DNA from: Planctomycetota bacterium
GTDB lineage: Bacteria; Planctomycetota; UBA1135
Direction: 5' to 3'
NCBI GenBank assembly: GCA_027623585.1
Contig: JAQBVK010000092.1
Span: 1-8,714 of the forward strand
DNA: 8,714 bases
A model generated the notes under the pieces. The model was not told the DNA's origin. It made no database searches and worked only from the letters and a program-made list of their open reading frames with translations. The position numbers and the translations under genes are program-made. This document shows positions 1 to 7,800 of the stretch, one piece after another. Positions within the stretch are counted from its first letter, which is position 1. Each line of letters opens with the position of its first letter.

Positions 1-35
1 CCAGTGGGTCCGGAGCCGCTCGCCTGAATCTTATC
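1..35. other. Window edge downstream of hppA
   Basis: This short stretch follows the hppA stop codon. I see no terminator hairpin. On the plus strand, one frame reads through eight codons to a TGA at 25-27, so it could be the tail of a convergent gene whose body lies outside the window. It is too short to support a gene call. Confidence 0.3.
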
Positions 36-2075
<2,040 letters not shown>

Positions 2076-2141
2076 GGATGATTCCGATGGGGGCGACCCG
2101 CGCAGTTCCGAGGGGGCTGACGCGGATTGTGGGCGAAGATT
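2076..2141 (-). promoter_or_regulatory. Spacer/leader upstream of hppA
   Basis: These 66 non-coding bases lie between the DedA-family stop codon and the hppA start. This is the only gap longer than about 40 bases in the window, so it is the natural place for an hppA promoter or leader. I see no convincing -35/-10 pair or strong terminator stem. A TCGGAA hexamer occurs twice, the second copy giving the weak GGAA ribosome-binding element just before the hppA ATG. Read-through from the upstream cassette is equally possible. Confidence 0.3.
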
Positions 2142-2786
2142 CTAACTGTTCCTGTCCTCTCGGCGCTTGCGCAGGAGCAGGAGTTCTCGAAGTCGCTCGC
2201 GGCGTCGGCGGCGGAAGCGGAGGAGCAGCCACGTTGCCATAGCCACGCCGAGGATTGCCAGCGGGATTTGGAAGCGATGCATCCAAAGCTGGACCGCGTC
2301 CAGGTTGGCGGCGAACTTCCACCCAAGCCATACCGAGATCGGCACCGTGATCACCGCTCCGCCGACGTCGAGGACCAGAAATTTCCACCAGGGCATGCCC
2401 AGGTTTCCCGCCACCAAGTAGGTCAGGGTGCGGACTCCCGGCAGGAAGCGCGCAAAGAAGACCACGCGCGTGCCGTAGTGCAGAAACTGCTGGTTGAAGC
2501 GCTGGCGGCGCTTCGGGCGCATGGCGCGGCGCAGCAGCGGCCAACTCTGGACGCGGTCCCCCGCGAGGCGGCCGAGCGCGAAGAGCAGGGAGTCTCCTGC
2601 CAAGATTCCAGCACCGCACCAGAGCACGGCGGCGAGGTACGAGAAGTGCCCTTCGGAGACCGCCCAGCCCGAGGCCAGGATCACCAACTCCTCCGACCAG
2701 GGAGGAAGCCCCAGCCCGCACGCAAAGAGCAGCAGGAAGACCCACAGCCCCGGGTGGGTGGAAATCGTCTCGAGGATGAACTCCAT
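2142..2786 (-). CDS. DedA/VTT-domain inner-membrane protein
   Basis: A 214-residue polytopic membrane protein of the DedA (VTT, formerly SNARE-associated) family. Members are linked to membrane homeostasis, and some act as undecaprenyl-phosphate or phospholipid flippases. Seen: a hydrophobic N-terminus followed by LPPWSEELVILASG (27-40), matching the family's re-entrant loop with its acidic residue (Glu32/Glu33); a GDSLLFALGRLAG motif (64-76); and the hallmark ARFLPGVRTLTYLVAG segment (112-127) with both conserved arginines (Arg113, Arg119). Two further hydrophobic segments follow, at about 136-156 and 169-187. The C-terminus is a strongly basic, Arg-rich cytoplasmic tail from about 187. The ATG overlaps the preceding TGA by one base (TGATG) and has no clear Shine-Dalgarno sequence, so translation probably depends on coupling to the upstream gene. 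The same frame stays open far upstream, but that extension lies antisense-like within other genes and is not protein-like. Substrate unknown. Confidence 0.92.
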   Translation of the reverse strand: MEFILETISTHPGLWVFLLLFACGLGLPPWSEELVILASGWAVSEGHFSYLAAVLWCGAGILAGDSLLFALGRLAGDRVQSWPLLRRAMRPKRRQRFNQQFLHYGTRVVFFARFLPGVRTLTYLVAGNLGMPWWKFLVLDVGGAVITVPISVWLGWKFAANLDAVQLWMHRFQIPLAILGVAMATWLLLRFRRRRRERLRELLLLRKRREDRNS

Positions 2787-3358
2787 CAGTGGGGCTCGGC
2801 GTGAGCGATCCTGAAGCGTGCGGTAAGGAAAGTGCTTCTCTCGGCGGCGGGCCGGCGCAGCGCCTCTCGGTAGGACTCCGCCGGGGTGGAGAAGGGATAT
2901 CGAGGGCCGCCTCCGGCCGCAATCCACTCCTCCGCCACCTGGAGACGCCGCGCGTCGCCGGCTTCCTCTACGCGGTTTACAAGTATAAGTGCTTGTGTAA
3001 GCCGAATCTCGAAGGGATCCGACGAGGTGCCGAGGGCAGCTTCCAGCAAGGAGAGACCCTGCTCCGCTCGCTGTCTGGCTTCGGCGGCGGGAAGCTCCCA
3101 GGATTCGCCCGTGGCCTGAAACCCGATGCGATTGGCAGCGAAACGCAGCGGCCCGTCTCCTGCTCCCACGCTCGCCAAGCCTGGCCCCAGCCGTGCCAAA
3201 CCATCGAGGTCGTCGTGCAAAGCGGCGCTCTCGAACTGGCGCGCCATCCACCAGGCTTGCAGCGCGCGCGCCGCGGGCAAACCGCCGAAATCCGCATGAC
3301 CGTCCAGCGCGACGGCGCCGACCACACTGACGAAAACCCAGAGCGCGATGCGAATCAT
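2786..3358 (-). CDS. Small secreted or membrane-anchored protein of unknown function
   Basis: A 190-residue protein that I do not recognise. It begins with Met-Ile-Arg and a hydrophobic stretch (about 4-18) that looks like a signal peptide or single N-terminal anchor. The following Asp/His/Gly-rich residues give no confident cleavage site. The rest lacks membrane segments and is rich in Ala, Leu, Arg and Glu in patterns suggesting a run of amphipathic helices (about 25-60, 85-110, 120-150 and 165-185), possibly a helical-repeat fold. I cannot assign a named repeat such as TPR. The start at 3358 is well supported: it forms an ATGA overlap with the upstream permease stop, and a strong GGAGGAAG ribosome-binding site lies just before it. 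Earlier in-frame starts would intrude into the permease. Its place between an ABC permease and a DedA protein suggests a periplasmic or surface partner of the transporter, which is inference only. Confidence 0.8.
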   Translation of the reverse strand: MIRIALWVFVSVVGAVALDGHADFGGLPAARALQAWWMARQFESAALHDDLDGLARLGPGLASVGAGDGPLRFAANRIGFQATGESWELPAAEARQRAEQGLSLLEAALGTSSDPFEIRLTQALILVNRVEEAGDARRLQVAEEWIAAGGGPRYPFSTPAESYREALRRPAAERSTFLTARFRIAHAEPH

Positions 3359-4404
3359 GGACGCTTCCTCCACCGGAAGCAGAATCCCACAGCGAGGGTC
3401 CCCAGCAGCCACCACGCCGTGACCATCCATGGAGAACTGGTTCCGGTGCGCAGCTCGAAGCCGCGGCCGACGGCGGCCAGCCCGCGCACCTCCGGAAGGG
3501 CCGCGCGTAGCGCCAGCACCGCACGCGCGAGCAAGTCGGCCGGTCCTTTACCGAGTTGCGGGACTTCGAAGGGATCGAAGGCGAGGAGGCCGGCGAGAGC
3601 GACGGCCGCGAGTGCGGCGAGCGCGCCTCCGGCTCGACCGCGCCGCGCAAGCAGAAGGACGAGGCCGAGGAGCGGCGCCGCGAACATGAATTGTCTTCCG
3701 AGCAAACGCGGCGCGGCTGTGAGTGGTGGACGCGGCACCTCGAGTCGCACCAAGGGACGCACCAGGACCGCGCCGGCCGCGCGCGCCTTTTCATTCACCA
3801 TGCGAGTGAACTGGCCAGATCGCGCTTCCTCGAGACGCAGAGGAGAGCGAACGATTTCCCCGGGTTGAATCGGGCAGAGAACTCCTGCGCCGTCGTGCAA
3901 CTCAGCACCAGCTTCCGGCAATTGTTCCCAAGTAAAGGTGAGCAACAGCGCGGAGCCGAATGGGATGGCGCCACCGGCGTCGAAGGTCCAGGCTCCGGTG
4001 TCTTGCGCTTTGATGTGCACCGGATGCAACGCGGGTGTCGTGAAGTCCTCTACTGCCAACGAGAGGATCAGCGGCGGGAGCGCGCAGACTGCGAGTCCGG
4101 CGGCGAGCGCGGACCAGGCCGCGAGGATTGCCGCGCTCGGAGCAAGGCTGCCCGCAGGATCGCGCAGAGCCTCTTCGATCTCTAATCCGTCACGGCGTCG
4201 GGCGTCGATCGCGCCGCCGAGACGGAACAAGAGCGCCAAGGGCAATAGGGAGCAATATGCCAGGTAAGTGCCGAAGCCGTCCTCGGGGCCGAGTACCGGG
4301 TCGAGGGCGAGGACCGCCGCGATCAGCGCGCCCACCGGAACGGCGATCCAAGCTCGTCGCCCAATGATCGCGCGCCACCACGGCAGGAACAGCACAAGTC
4401 TCAC
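3355..4404 (-). CDS. ABC-2-like transporter permease with a large extracytoplasmic insert
   Basis: A 349-residue membrane protein immediately downstream of the ABC ATPase, with which it overlaps by four bases (GTGA). Six likely transmembrane segments are visible: about 18-35, 46-64, 90-118, 238-253, 260-276 and 326-343. They fall in two groups of three around a non-membrane region of roughly 115 residues (about 119-235). That region has alternating hydrophobic residues, Trp-containing strands near 138-160 and many Pro residues, consistent with a beta-rich extracytoplasmic domain. A stretch of charged residues between TM2 and TM3 (67-83, RRRDGLE) resembles the cytoplasmic coupling segment of ABC-2 exporters. 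The start is GTG, supported by an AGGAG element seven bases upstream and by the overlap. I infer an exporter permease that dimerises and works with the neighbouring ATPase. Family membership rests on topology and context, since no diagnostic permease motif was recognised. Cargo unknown. Confidence 0.75.
   Translation of the reverse strand: MRLVLFLPWWRAIIGRRAWIAVPVGALIAAVLALDPVLGPEDGFGTYLAYCSLLPLALLFRLGGAIDARRRDGLEIEEALRDPAGSLAPSAAILAAWSALAAGLAVCALPPLILSLAVEDFTTPALHPVHIKAQDTGAWTFDAGGAIPFGSALLLTFTWEQLPEAGAELHDGAGVLCPIQPGEIVRSPLRLEEARSGQFTRMVNEKARAAGAVLVRPLVRLEVPRPPLTAAPRLLGRQFMFAAPLLGLVLLLARRGRAGGALAALAAVALAGLLAFDPFEVPQLGKGPADLLARAVLALRAALPEVRGLAAVGRGFELRTGTSSPWMVTAWWLLGTLAVGFCFRWRKRP
3367..3371 (-). 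promoter_or_regulatory. Shine-Dalgarno for the small secreted protein
   Basis: On the minus strand this reads GGAGG, the core of GGAGGAAG, eight bases before the ATG at 3358. It is the best ribosome-binding site in the window and fixes the start of the 190-residue gene, although it lies inside the 3' end of the permease gene. Confidence 0.8.
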
Positions 4405-5012
4405 GCCTTCACTCCTGCGGCTCGCAATCGGAGGACGACGGGTGCGAGCGAGTCGCAGCCGACGCCTGGCGGCGCAACGATCAGCGTTGCGCCAGCGGTG
4501 CGTGTGGCGAGTTCCCGCTCCAGCGTGGCGAGACCCGCTGGATCCAGCGCGGTCTGCGGTTCATCGAGGATGAGCAGGAGCGGATCACCGAGCCAGGCGC
4601 GTGCGAGGTTGAGCCGTTGCCGCCAACCGCGCGAGAGTTCGCCGATCGGACGGCTCCGCGCGCTCGTGAGGTCGAAGCGCGCGAGCGCCTGGTCGGTCTG
4701 TGCGCGCGCTTCTACGGCGCGGGCGCCAGCGAGCGCTGCGAGCTCATCCAAATACTCGCCACAACGGCGCGCGAGCGGGAACTCCGGCTCTTGCGACGCG
4801 AGGCCGATGCGCCTCGGACGCTCCAACACGCGCGCCTTCAGCGGCAATAGACCGCACAAGGCGAGCGCGAGCGTCGACTTGCCACTGCCGTTCGCGCCGA
4901 GCACCAAACCACGTTGGCCGGGCACGAGTTCCAGGTTGAATTCTTCCGCCAAAAGCTTGCCGCCGCGCGCGAGCGCGAGGCCGTCGCAGCGCAGGATCGG
5001 GGCAGAACTCAT
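4401..5012 (-). CDS. ABC transporter ATP-binding protein, CcmA-like size, lacking the H-loop histidine
   Basis: A 203-residue ABC ATPase, short like CcmA-type exporters. It should power the downstream permease at the cytoplasmic face. Seen: Walker A GANGSGKST (39-47); Q-loop glutamine at about Gln74 (ASQEPEF); a degenerate signature, LSRGWRQRLNLARA (126-139), instead of LSGGQ; Walker B LLLILDEP with catalytic Glu151; and the D-loop ALD (155-157). The switch histidine expected after the last core strand is absent: the sequence reads TLIVAPPG (176-183), with Pro181 at that place. The start at 5012 gives a normal N-terminus (ILRCDGLALARGG). An in-frame ATG at 5033 would add seven residues, and neither has a clear Shine-Dalgarno sequence. 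The frame is open further upstream, but that part is antisense to the FHA gene and not protein-like. The stop overlaps the permease GTG. It lies back to back with the FHA gene. Confidence 0.9.
   Translation of the reverse strand: MSSAPILRCDGLALARGGKLLAEEFNLELVPGQRGLVLGANGSGKSTLALALCGLLPLKARVLERPRRIGLASQEPEFPLARRCGEYLDELAALAGARAVEARAQTDQALARFDLTSARSRPIGELSRGWRQRLNLARAWLGDPLLLILDEPQTALDPAGLATLERELATRTAGATLIVAPPGVGCDSLAPVVLRLRAAGVKA
4412..4416 (-). promoter_or_regulatory. Shine-Dalgarno for the GTG-started permease
   Basis: AGGAG on the minus strand lies seven bases before the GTG at 4404, inside the last codons of the ABC ATPase gene. Together with the GTGA overlap it decides the start codon of the permease. 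Confidence 0.75.
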
Positions 5013-5049
5013 GGAGCCGAAGGCTGCCGACATCTTAGAGTGTCGCGCG
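5013..5049. promoter_or_regulatory. Divergent intergenic gap between ABC ATPase and FHA genes
   Basis: These 37 bases separate the two divergently oriented start codons. With so little room, any promoters for both directions must overlap each other or reach into the coding ends. I see no clear -10/-35 boxes. Alternative starts would close the gap completely: 5033 for the ATPase and 5011 for the FHA gene, whose ATG overlaps the ATPase ATG on the other strand (CATG). Confidence 0.35.
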
Positions 5050-5607
5050 ATGCGTCTGCGCCGCCGCGGCTCCAACGAAGCCCGCACGATCCAGGAAGGG
5101 ATGGTGTTCGGGCGCTTGCCCTCCTGCGAGTGGCCGCTGAACGATGCCAGCGTTTCGCGACGACACGCGCGCGTGCTCCGAGAGCTCGGTTCGTGGTTTC
5201 TGGAGGATCTGGGCAGTTCCAACGGCACCATGCTGAACGGCGTGCGCGTGCCGCGCCTCGAACTGCGCGGCGGCGACCTCATCACTCTCGGCTCGGTCGC
5301 CTTTGACGTCCTCGCCGACGATGACGAGCTTCCGGCGCGACCTGCGGCGCAAGCGGACGTCGTCCCCATGGCGGCCGCCACCGCCGCTGCCGCCACCGCG
5401 GCGACGCGCGAGAGTGCGGGCTCTGCGCAAGACGCCAACCGCGAGCGCGCCCGCCTGCACGCAGGGCTGCGTCGGAGCGATCGTTCGCGCGGCTTCGGCG
5501 ACCTTTCTCAGCAATCGCCGGGAATGAAGCTTCTCGCGGTGCTGATCGGTCTCGCGGTGCTCGCCGGCGTGGCCATCGGCGTGCGCGCGATCGCCGGAAT
5601 TCTCTAA
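5050..5607 (+). CDS. FHA-domain protein with C-terminal membrane anchor
   Basis: A 185-residue protein and the only plus-strand gene here. The N-terminal half (about 1-90) is a forkhead-associated domain, a module that binds phosphothreonine peptides. It shows the conserved Gly21-Arg22, Ser36-Arg37-Arg38-His39, Ser57-Asn58-Gly59-Thr60 and Asn63-Gly64 residues, so the phosphopeptide pocket looks intact. An Ala-rich, then charged linker (about 95-157) leads to a single hydrophobic helix at the very C-terminus (about 160-183), implying a tail-anchored protein with the FHA domain in the cytoplasm. In bacteria such proteins usually read out Ser/Thr kinase (PknB-type) activity; no kinase is present in this window. 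The ATG at 5050 begins right at the first FHA strand. An in-frame ATG at 5011 would add 13 residues. Neither has a strong ribosome-binding site. The TAA interlocks with the stop of the convergent glycosyltransferase gene. Confidence 0.9.
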   Translation: MRLRRRGSNEARTIQEGMVFGRLPSCEWPLNDASVSRRHARVLRELGSWFLEDLGSSNGTMLNGVRVPRLELRGGDLITLGSVAFDVLADDDELPARPAAQADVVPMAAATAAAATAATRESAGSAQDANRERARLHAGLRRSDRSRGFGDLSQQSPGMKLLAVLIGLAVLAGVAIGVRAIAGIL

Positions 5608-6713
5608 CCGGCGAGCGATCCGGCCGACATGCGTTCGGCGTGCCGAGCGTAGGATTTGATTGCGGCGTGATAAACCGCCATGGTTTCTTTCGCGCAGCGC
5701 TGCCAGGAAAATTCGCGCGCGCGCTGCAGCGCGACCGCCGCCGCCTGACGTCGCCAAGGAGTGCTGGAGACGATGCGCTCGATGCCTTCGCAGATCGAGT
5801 CCACGTCCCTCGGCTCCACCAGCATGGCGCTCTGGCCGGCGAGCCACGCTGCGGCGGTCTTCACCGAAACCACCGGCGCGACGCCGCACGCCATGGCCTC
5901 CAACACGGCGAGCCCGAAGCCCTCGTGCATGGAAGGGAACACGAACGCGAGCGCTCCTTGGTAGGCGCGCAGCAGTTCGGCGTCGGGCAGGGATTCGACC
6001 CAGCGCACGCGATGGCGGAAGCGCGAGGAGTCAAGGCGGACCAGAAACTCTTCATAGTCCCAACCGCGCCGCGCGACCAGCATCCAGTCCGGAGCGGCGT
6101 CGCGCGCCCAGGCTTGCTCGAGCGCGAGCAGCAGGCGCAGGAAATTCTTGCGCGGTTCGAGCGTGCCGACCGTGAGCAGGTAACCGGAATCCGCCAGGGG
6201 TTGTTCCGGAGGCCGGAAGAACGGCGCGACGCCGTGCGGCACGACCACGATTTGTTCATCATGCGCGCCGAGCAGTTCCGCATCGTGACGCGCGGGTTCG
6301 CTCGGGACGATCACGATGTCGGCGTGATTAACCGCGCTGCGCACGCGCCCGAGCAAGCGCGCGGAATCCCAGCCGTGGAACTTGGGATCCATTACGAAGG
6401 AAGCGTCATGCAGGGTCATCACCGCAGGCACGTTGCGGACCTTCGGATAGTCGTAGTCGGTCCAGTGGAAGACCTGGGCGCCGGACGGAGCGAGGAAGGG
6501 CATCAAAGAACGCCGTCGGCTGTAGCGTCCCTCGGCCATGCCGGGCGGCAGGGAGCCGCCAGGGCGCCAGGCGTTGCTGAAGAGTTCGAGGTGCGGACCT
6601 TCACCTTCGGGCTGCTGCGACAGAGCCACCGCGAGTTCTCGCACGTAGCGGCCAATCCCCGCGTAGTTGAACAAGGCGGGCCGAACGTCGTAGCCGACGC
6701 GGAGGGACGTCAT
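5604..6713 (-). CDS. GT4-like glycosyltransferase (GT-B fold)
   Basis: A 369-residue retaining-type glycosyltransferase of the large group 1/GT4 kind. It transfers a sugar from an activated nucleotide donor to a glycan or lipid acceptor at the cytoplasmic membrane face. Seen: the N-terminal acceptor domain with an AGIGRYVREL glycine-rich loop (18-27) and TLHDASF (100-106); the linker segment IVPSEPARHD (135-144) and VVPHGVAPFF (157-166); the start of the donor domain at LLTVGTLEPRKN (179-190), where Arg188 and Lys189 would contact the donor phosphates; and the EX7E motif from Glu264 to Glu272 in HEGFGLAVLEAM. It resembles mannosyl- or rhamnosyltransferases of O-antigen and exopolysaccharide clusters, but donor and acceptor cannot be told. 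The ATG at 6713 begins the first beta strand (MTSLRVGYDV). No good ribosome-binding site is seen. It follows the dehydrogenase gene by only 10 bases, suggesting co-transcription. No other polysaccharide genes are present. Confidence 0.93.
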   Translation of the reverse strand: MTSLRVGYDVRPALFNYAGIGRYVRELAVALSQQPEGEGPHLELFSNAWRPGGSLPPGMAEGRYSRRRSLMPFLAPSGAQVFHWTDYDYPKVRNVPAVMTLHDASFVMDPKFHGWDSARLLGRVRSAVNHADIVIVPSEPARHDAELLGAHDEQIVVVPHGVAPFFRPPEQPLADSGYLLTVGTLEPRKNFLRLLLALEQAWARDAAPDWMLVARRGWDYEEFLVRLDSSRFRHRVRWVESLPDAELLRAYQGALAFVFPSMHEGFGLAVLEAMACGVAPVVSVKTAAAWLAGQSAMLVEPRDVDSICEGIERIVSSTPWRRQAAAVALQRAREFSWQRCAKETMAVYHAAIKSYARHAERMSAGSLAG

Positions 6714-6723
6714 CGCGCTGATG

Positions 6724-7770
6724 TTAGCGGTTGGGGACCTTGCCAGTAAGCCGCGCGTGCATGGCGCTGATCGCGGCCTTGGTGAAGGCCTCGGTGCCGA
6801 GACTGCCGCCGAGATCGCGCGTCGCATGGCCGGAGCCGATCGCGTCGCGCACCCCTTGGTCGAGCGCGCGGCCGAGCCCCCGATGGCCGCTGTGCTCCAA
6901 CAGCATCGCCAGCGCCCACAACGCGGCGGCGGGGTTGCAGACCCCTTGGCCAGCGATGTCCGGCGCGGTGCCGCCGGCAGGATCGAACATCGCGAGTTGG
7001 ACGCTGCCGGCCGCGTCGAAGGAGTAGGAGGCGCTGGCGCCCAGGCCCATCGAGCCGATCAGCCCGCAGGCGGCGTCGGAGAGGAAGTCGCCGTACTCGT
7101 TCGGGGTCACGACCACTCGGTAGGCCTCAGGACGCATGATTAGTTTCGCGAGCAGAGCGTCGAAGAGTTCACGTTGGTGGGGGATCCCGGCGTGCTCAGC
7201 CGCGACCTCGCTCACCACTTCTTCGAACAGTCCGTCGGTGGCGCGTTGGATGGTGTATTTCGACGACGAGGTCACGCCGCAGCCGAGTCGCGTGGCGAGT
7301 GCGAAGGCGAATTGCGCGGCTTGGAAGGACGGACGCCGCTCGATCACGCGCACGCTCACCGCAGCTTCGCGGCCAATGCGTCGCCCGGCATCCTCGTAGG
7401 TGCCGCCGACCGCGATGCGCACGATGTGCAGATCCACTTCGCCCTGGAAGCGCGTCGGCACGCCGGGGATGGTGGCGACCGGACGGTGAATCACCGCGAA
7501 GTCGAGCCGATCGCGCAGCACCTTGTTCGGACTTTCGTCCGCGGTGATCGTGGGGTACTTGAGGGCGACTCCACGTGCGCGGATCGCCGCCTCGGCCTCG
7601 CGGTAGGCGCCTTCCGCGTCGCGTTGGCGCCGCTCCAAGGAGAGATCCACCGCCTCGAAATCGACGTCGATCGGCAACGCAGCGGCAACGCGATGGACTG
7701 CGGCGGAGAGTTCGGCGGAGATGCCGTCGCCGAGGAATTCGGCAATCGTGAGGTCTTTCTGCGCGCTCAT
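6724..7770 (-). CDS. Isocitrate/isopropylmalate dehydrogenase family protein, probably NAD+-linked
   Basis: A 348-residue beta-decarboxylating dehydrogenase. Such enzymes oxidise a 2-hydroxy-dicarboxylate (isocitrate, 3-isopropylmalate, homoisocitrate or tartrate) and release CO2. Seen: FLGDGI (12-17) near the N-terminus; the substrate-loop residues Ser80, Asn82, Arg86 and Arg96 in ESPNKVLRDRLDFAVIHRP; Arg118 and Tyr125 in VRIAVGGTY; catalytic Lys171 in SSKYTIQRATDG; and metal-binding Asp204, Asp228 and Asp232 (YGDFLSD). The lysine segment and the Arg-to-Tyr spacing resemble eukaryotic-type NADP-IDH. The cofactor loop, DPAGGTAPDIAG (263-274), resembles IPMDH but lacks the usual His before Gly-Thr/Ser. 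Asp271-Ile272 is the pair typical of NAD+ rather than NADP+ use. The length is nearer IPMDH than IDH. The ATG at 7770 has a weak GGGA element four bases upstream. It lies 30 bases after the CDF transporter gene and 10 before the glycosyltransferase gene. No leucine or lysine pathway genes are adjacent, so the substrate is unassigned; isocitrate is my first guess. Confidence 0.88.
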   Translation of the reverse strand: MSAQKDLTIAEFLGDGISAELSAAVHRVAAALPIDVDFEAVDLSLERRQRDAEGAYREAEAAIRARGVALKYPTITADESPNKVLRDRLDFAVIHRPVATIPGVPTRFQGEVDLHIVRIAVGGTYEDAGRRIGREAAVSVRVIERRPSFQAAQFAFALATRLGCGVTSSSKYTIQRATDGLFEEVVSEVAAEHAGIPHQRELFDALLAKLIMRPEAYRVVVTPNEYGDFLSDAACGLIGSMGLGASASYSFDAAGSVQLAMFDPAGGTAPDIAGQGVCNPAAALWALAMLLEHSGHRGLGRALDQGVRDAIGSGHATRDLGGSLGTEAFTKAAISAMHARLTGKVPNR

Positions 7771-7800
7771 GGATCCCGCATTGTACCCGCGGGAGGCCGA

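Noticed and set aside
1..35. Possible 3' end of a tRNA at the left edge
   Set aside because: The GGTCCGGAGCC stretch superficially resembles a T-arm, but the conserved GTTCGA-type T-loop is missing and no stem can be completed within the window.
2787..3794. Upstream extension of the DedA reading frame to a 550-residue protein
   Set aside because: The added 336 residues are Arg/Ser-rich, lack protein-like hydrophobic patterns, and run out of frame through the small secreted protein and permease genes. The TGATG junction and the typical DedA N-terminus place the start at 2786.
4498..5049. Plus-strand frame upstream of the FHA domain, giving a 369-residue protein
   Set aside because: It is antisense to the ABC ATPase, whose Walker motifs are clear, and its translation is Arg/Ser-rich low-complexity sequence typical of GC-rich shadow frames.
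5035..5889. Minus-strand frame of 284 residues opposite the FHA gene
   Set aside because: It is Arg/Gly/His-rich with no recognisable motif and overlaps two well-supported genes (FHA and glycosyltransferase). It is a GC-driven shadow.
6714..6827. N-terminal extension of the glycosyltransferase by 38 residues
   Set aside because: The extension would overlap the end of the dehydrogenase gene out of frame and is Arg/Pro/Ser-rich. The ATG at 6713 starts directly at the first beta strand of the GT-B fold.
7780..7785. TACAAT on the minus strand as a -10 box for the dehydrogenase gene
   Set aside because: No -35-like hexamer lies at the right spacing (the site reads CGCTCT), the box is only nine bases from the ATG, and the gene sits in a likely operon. 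A chance match in the 30-base gap is more probable.
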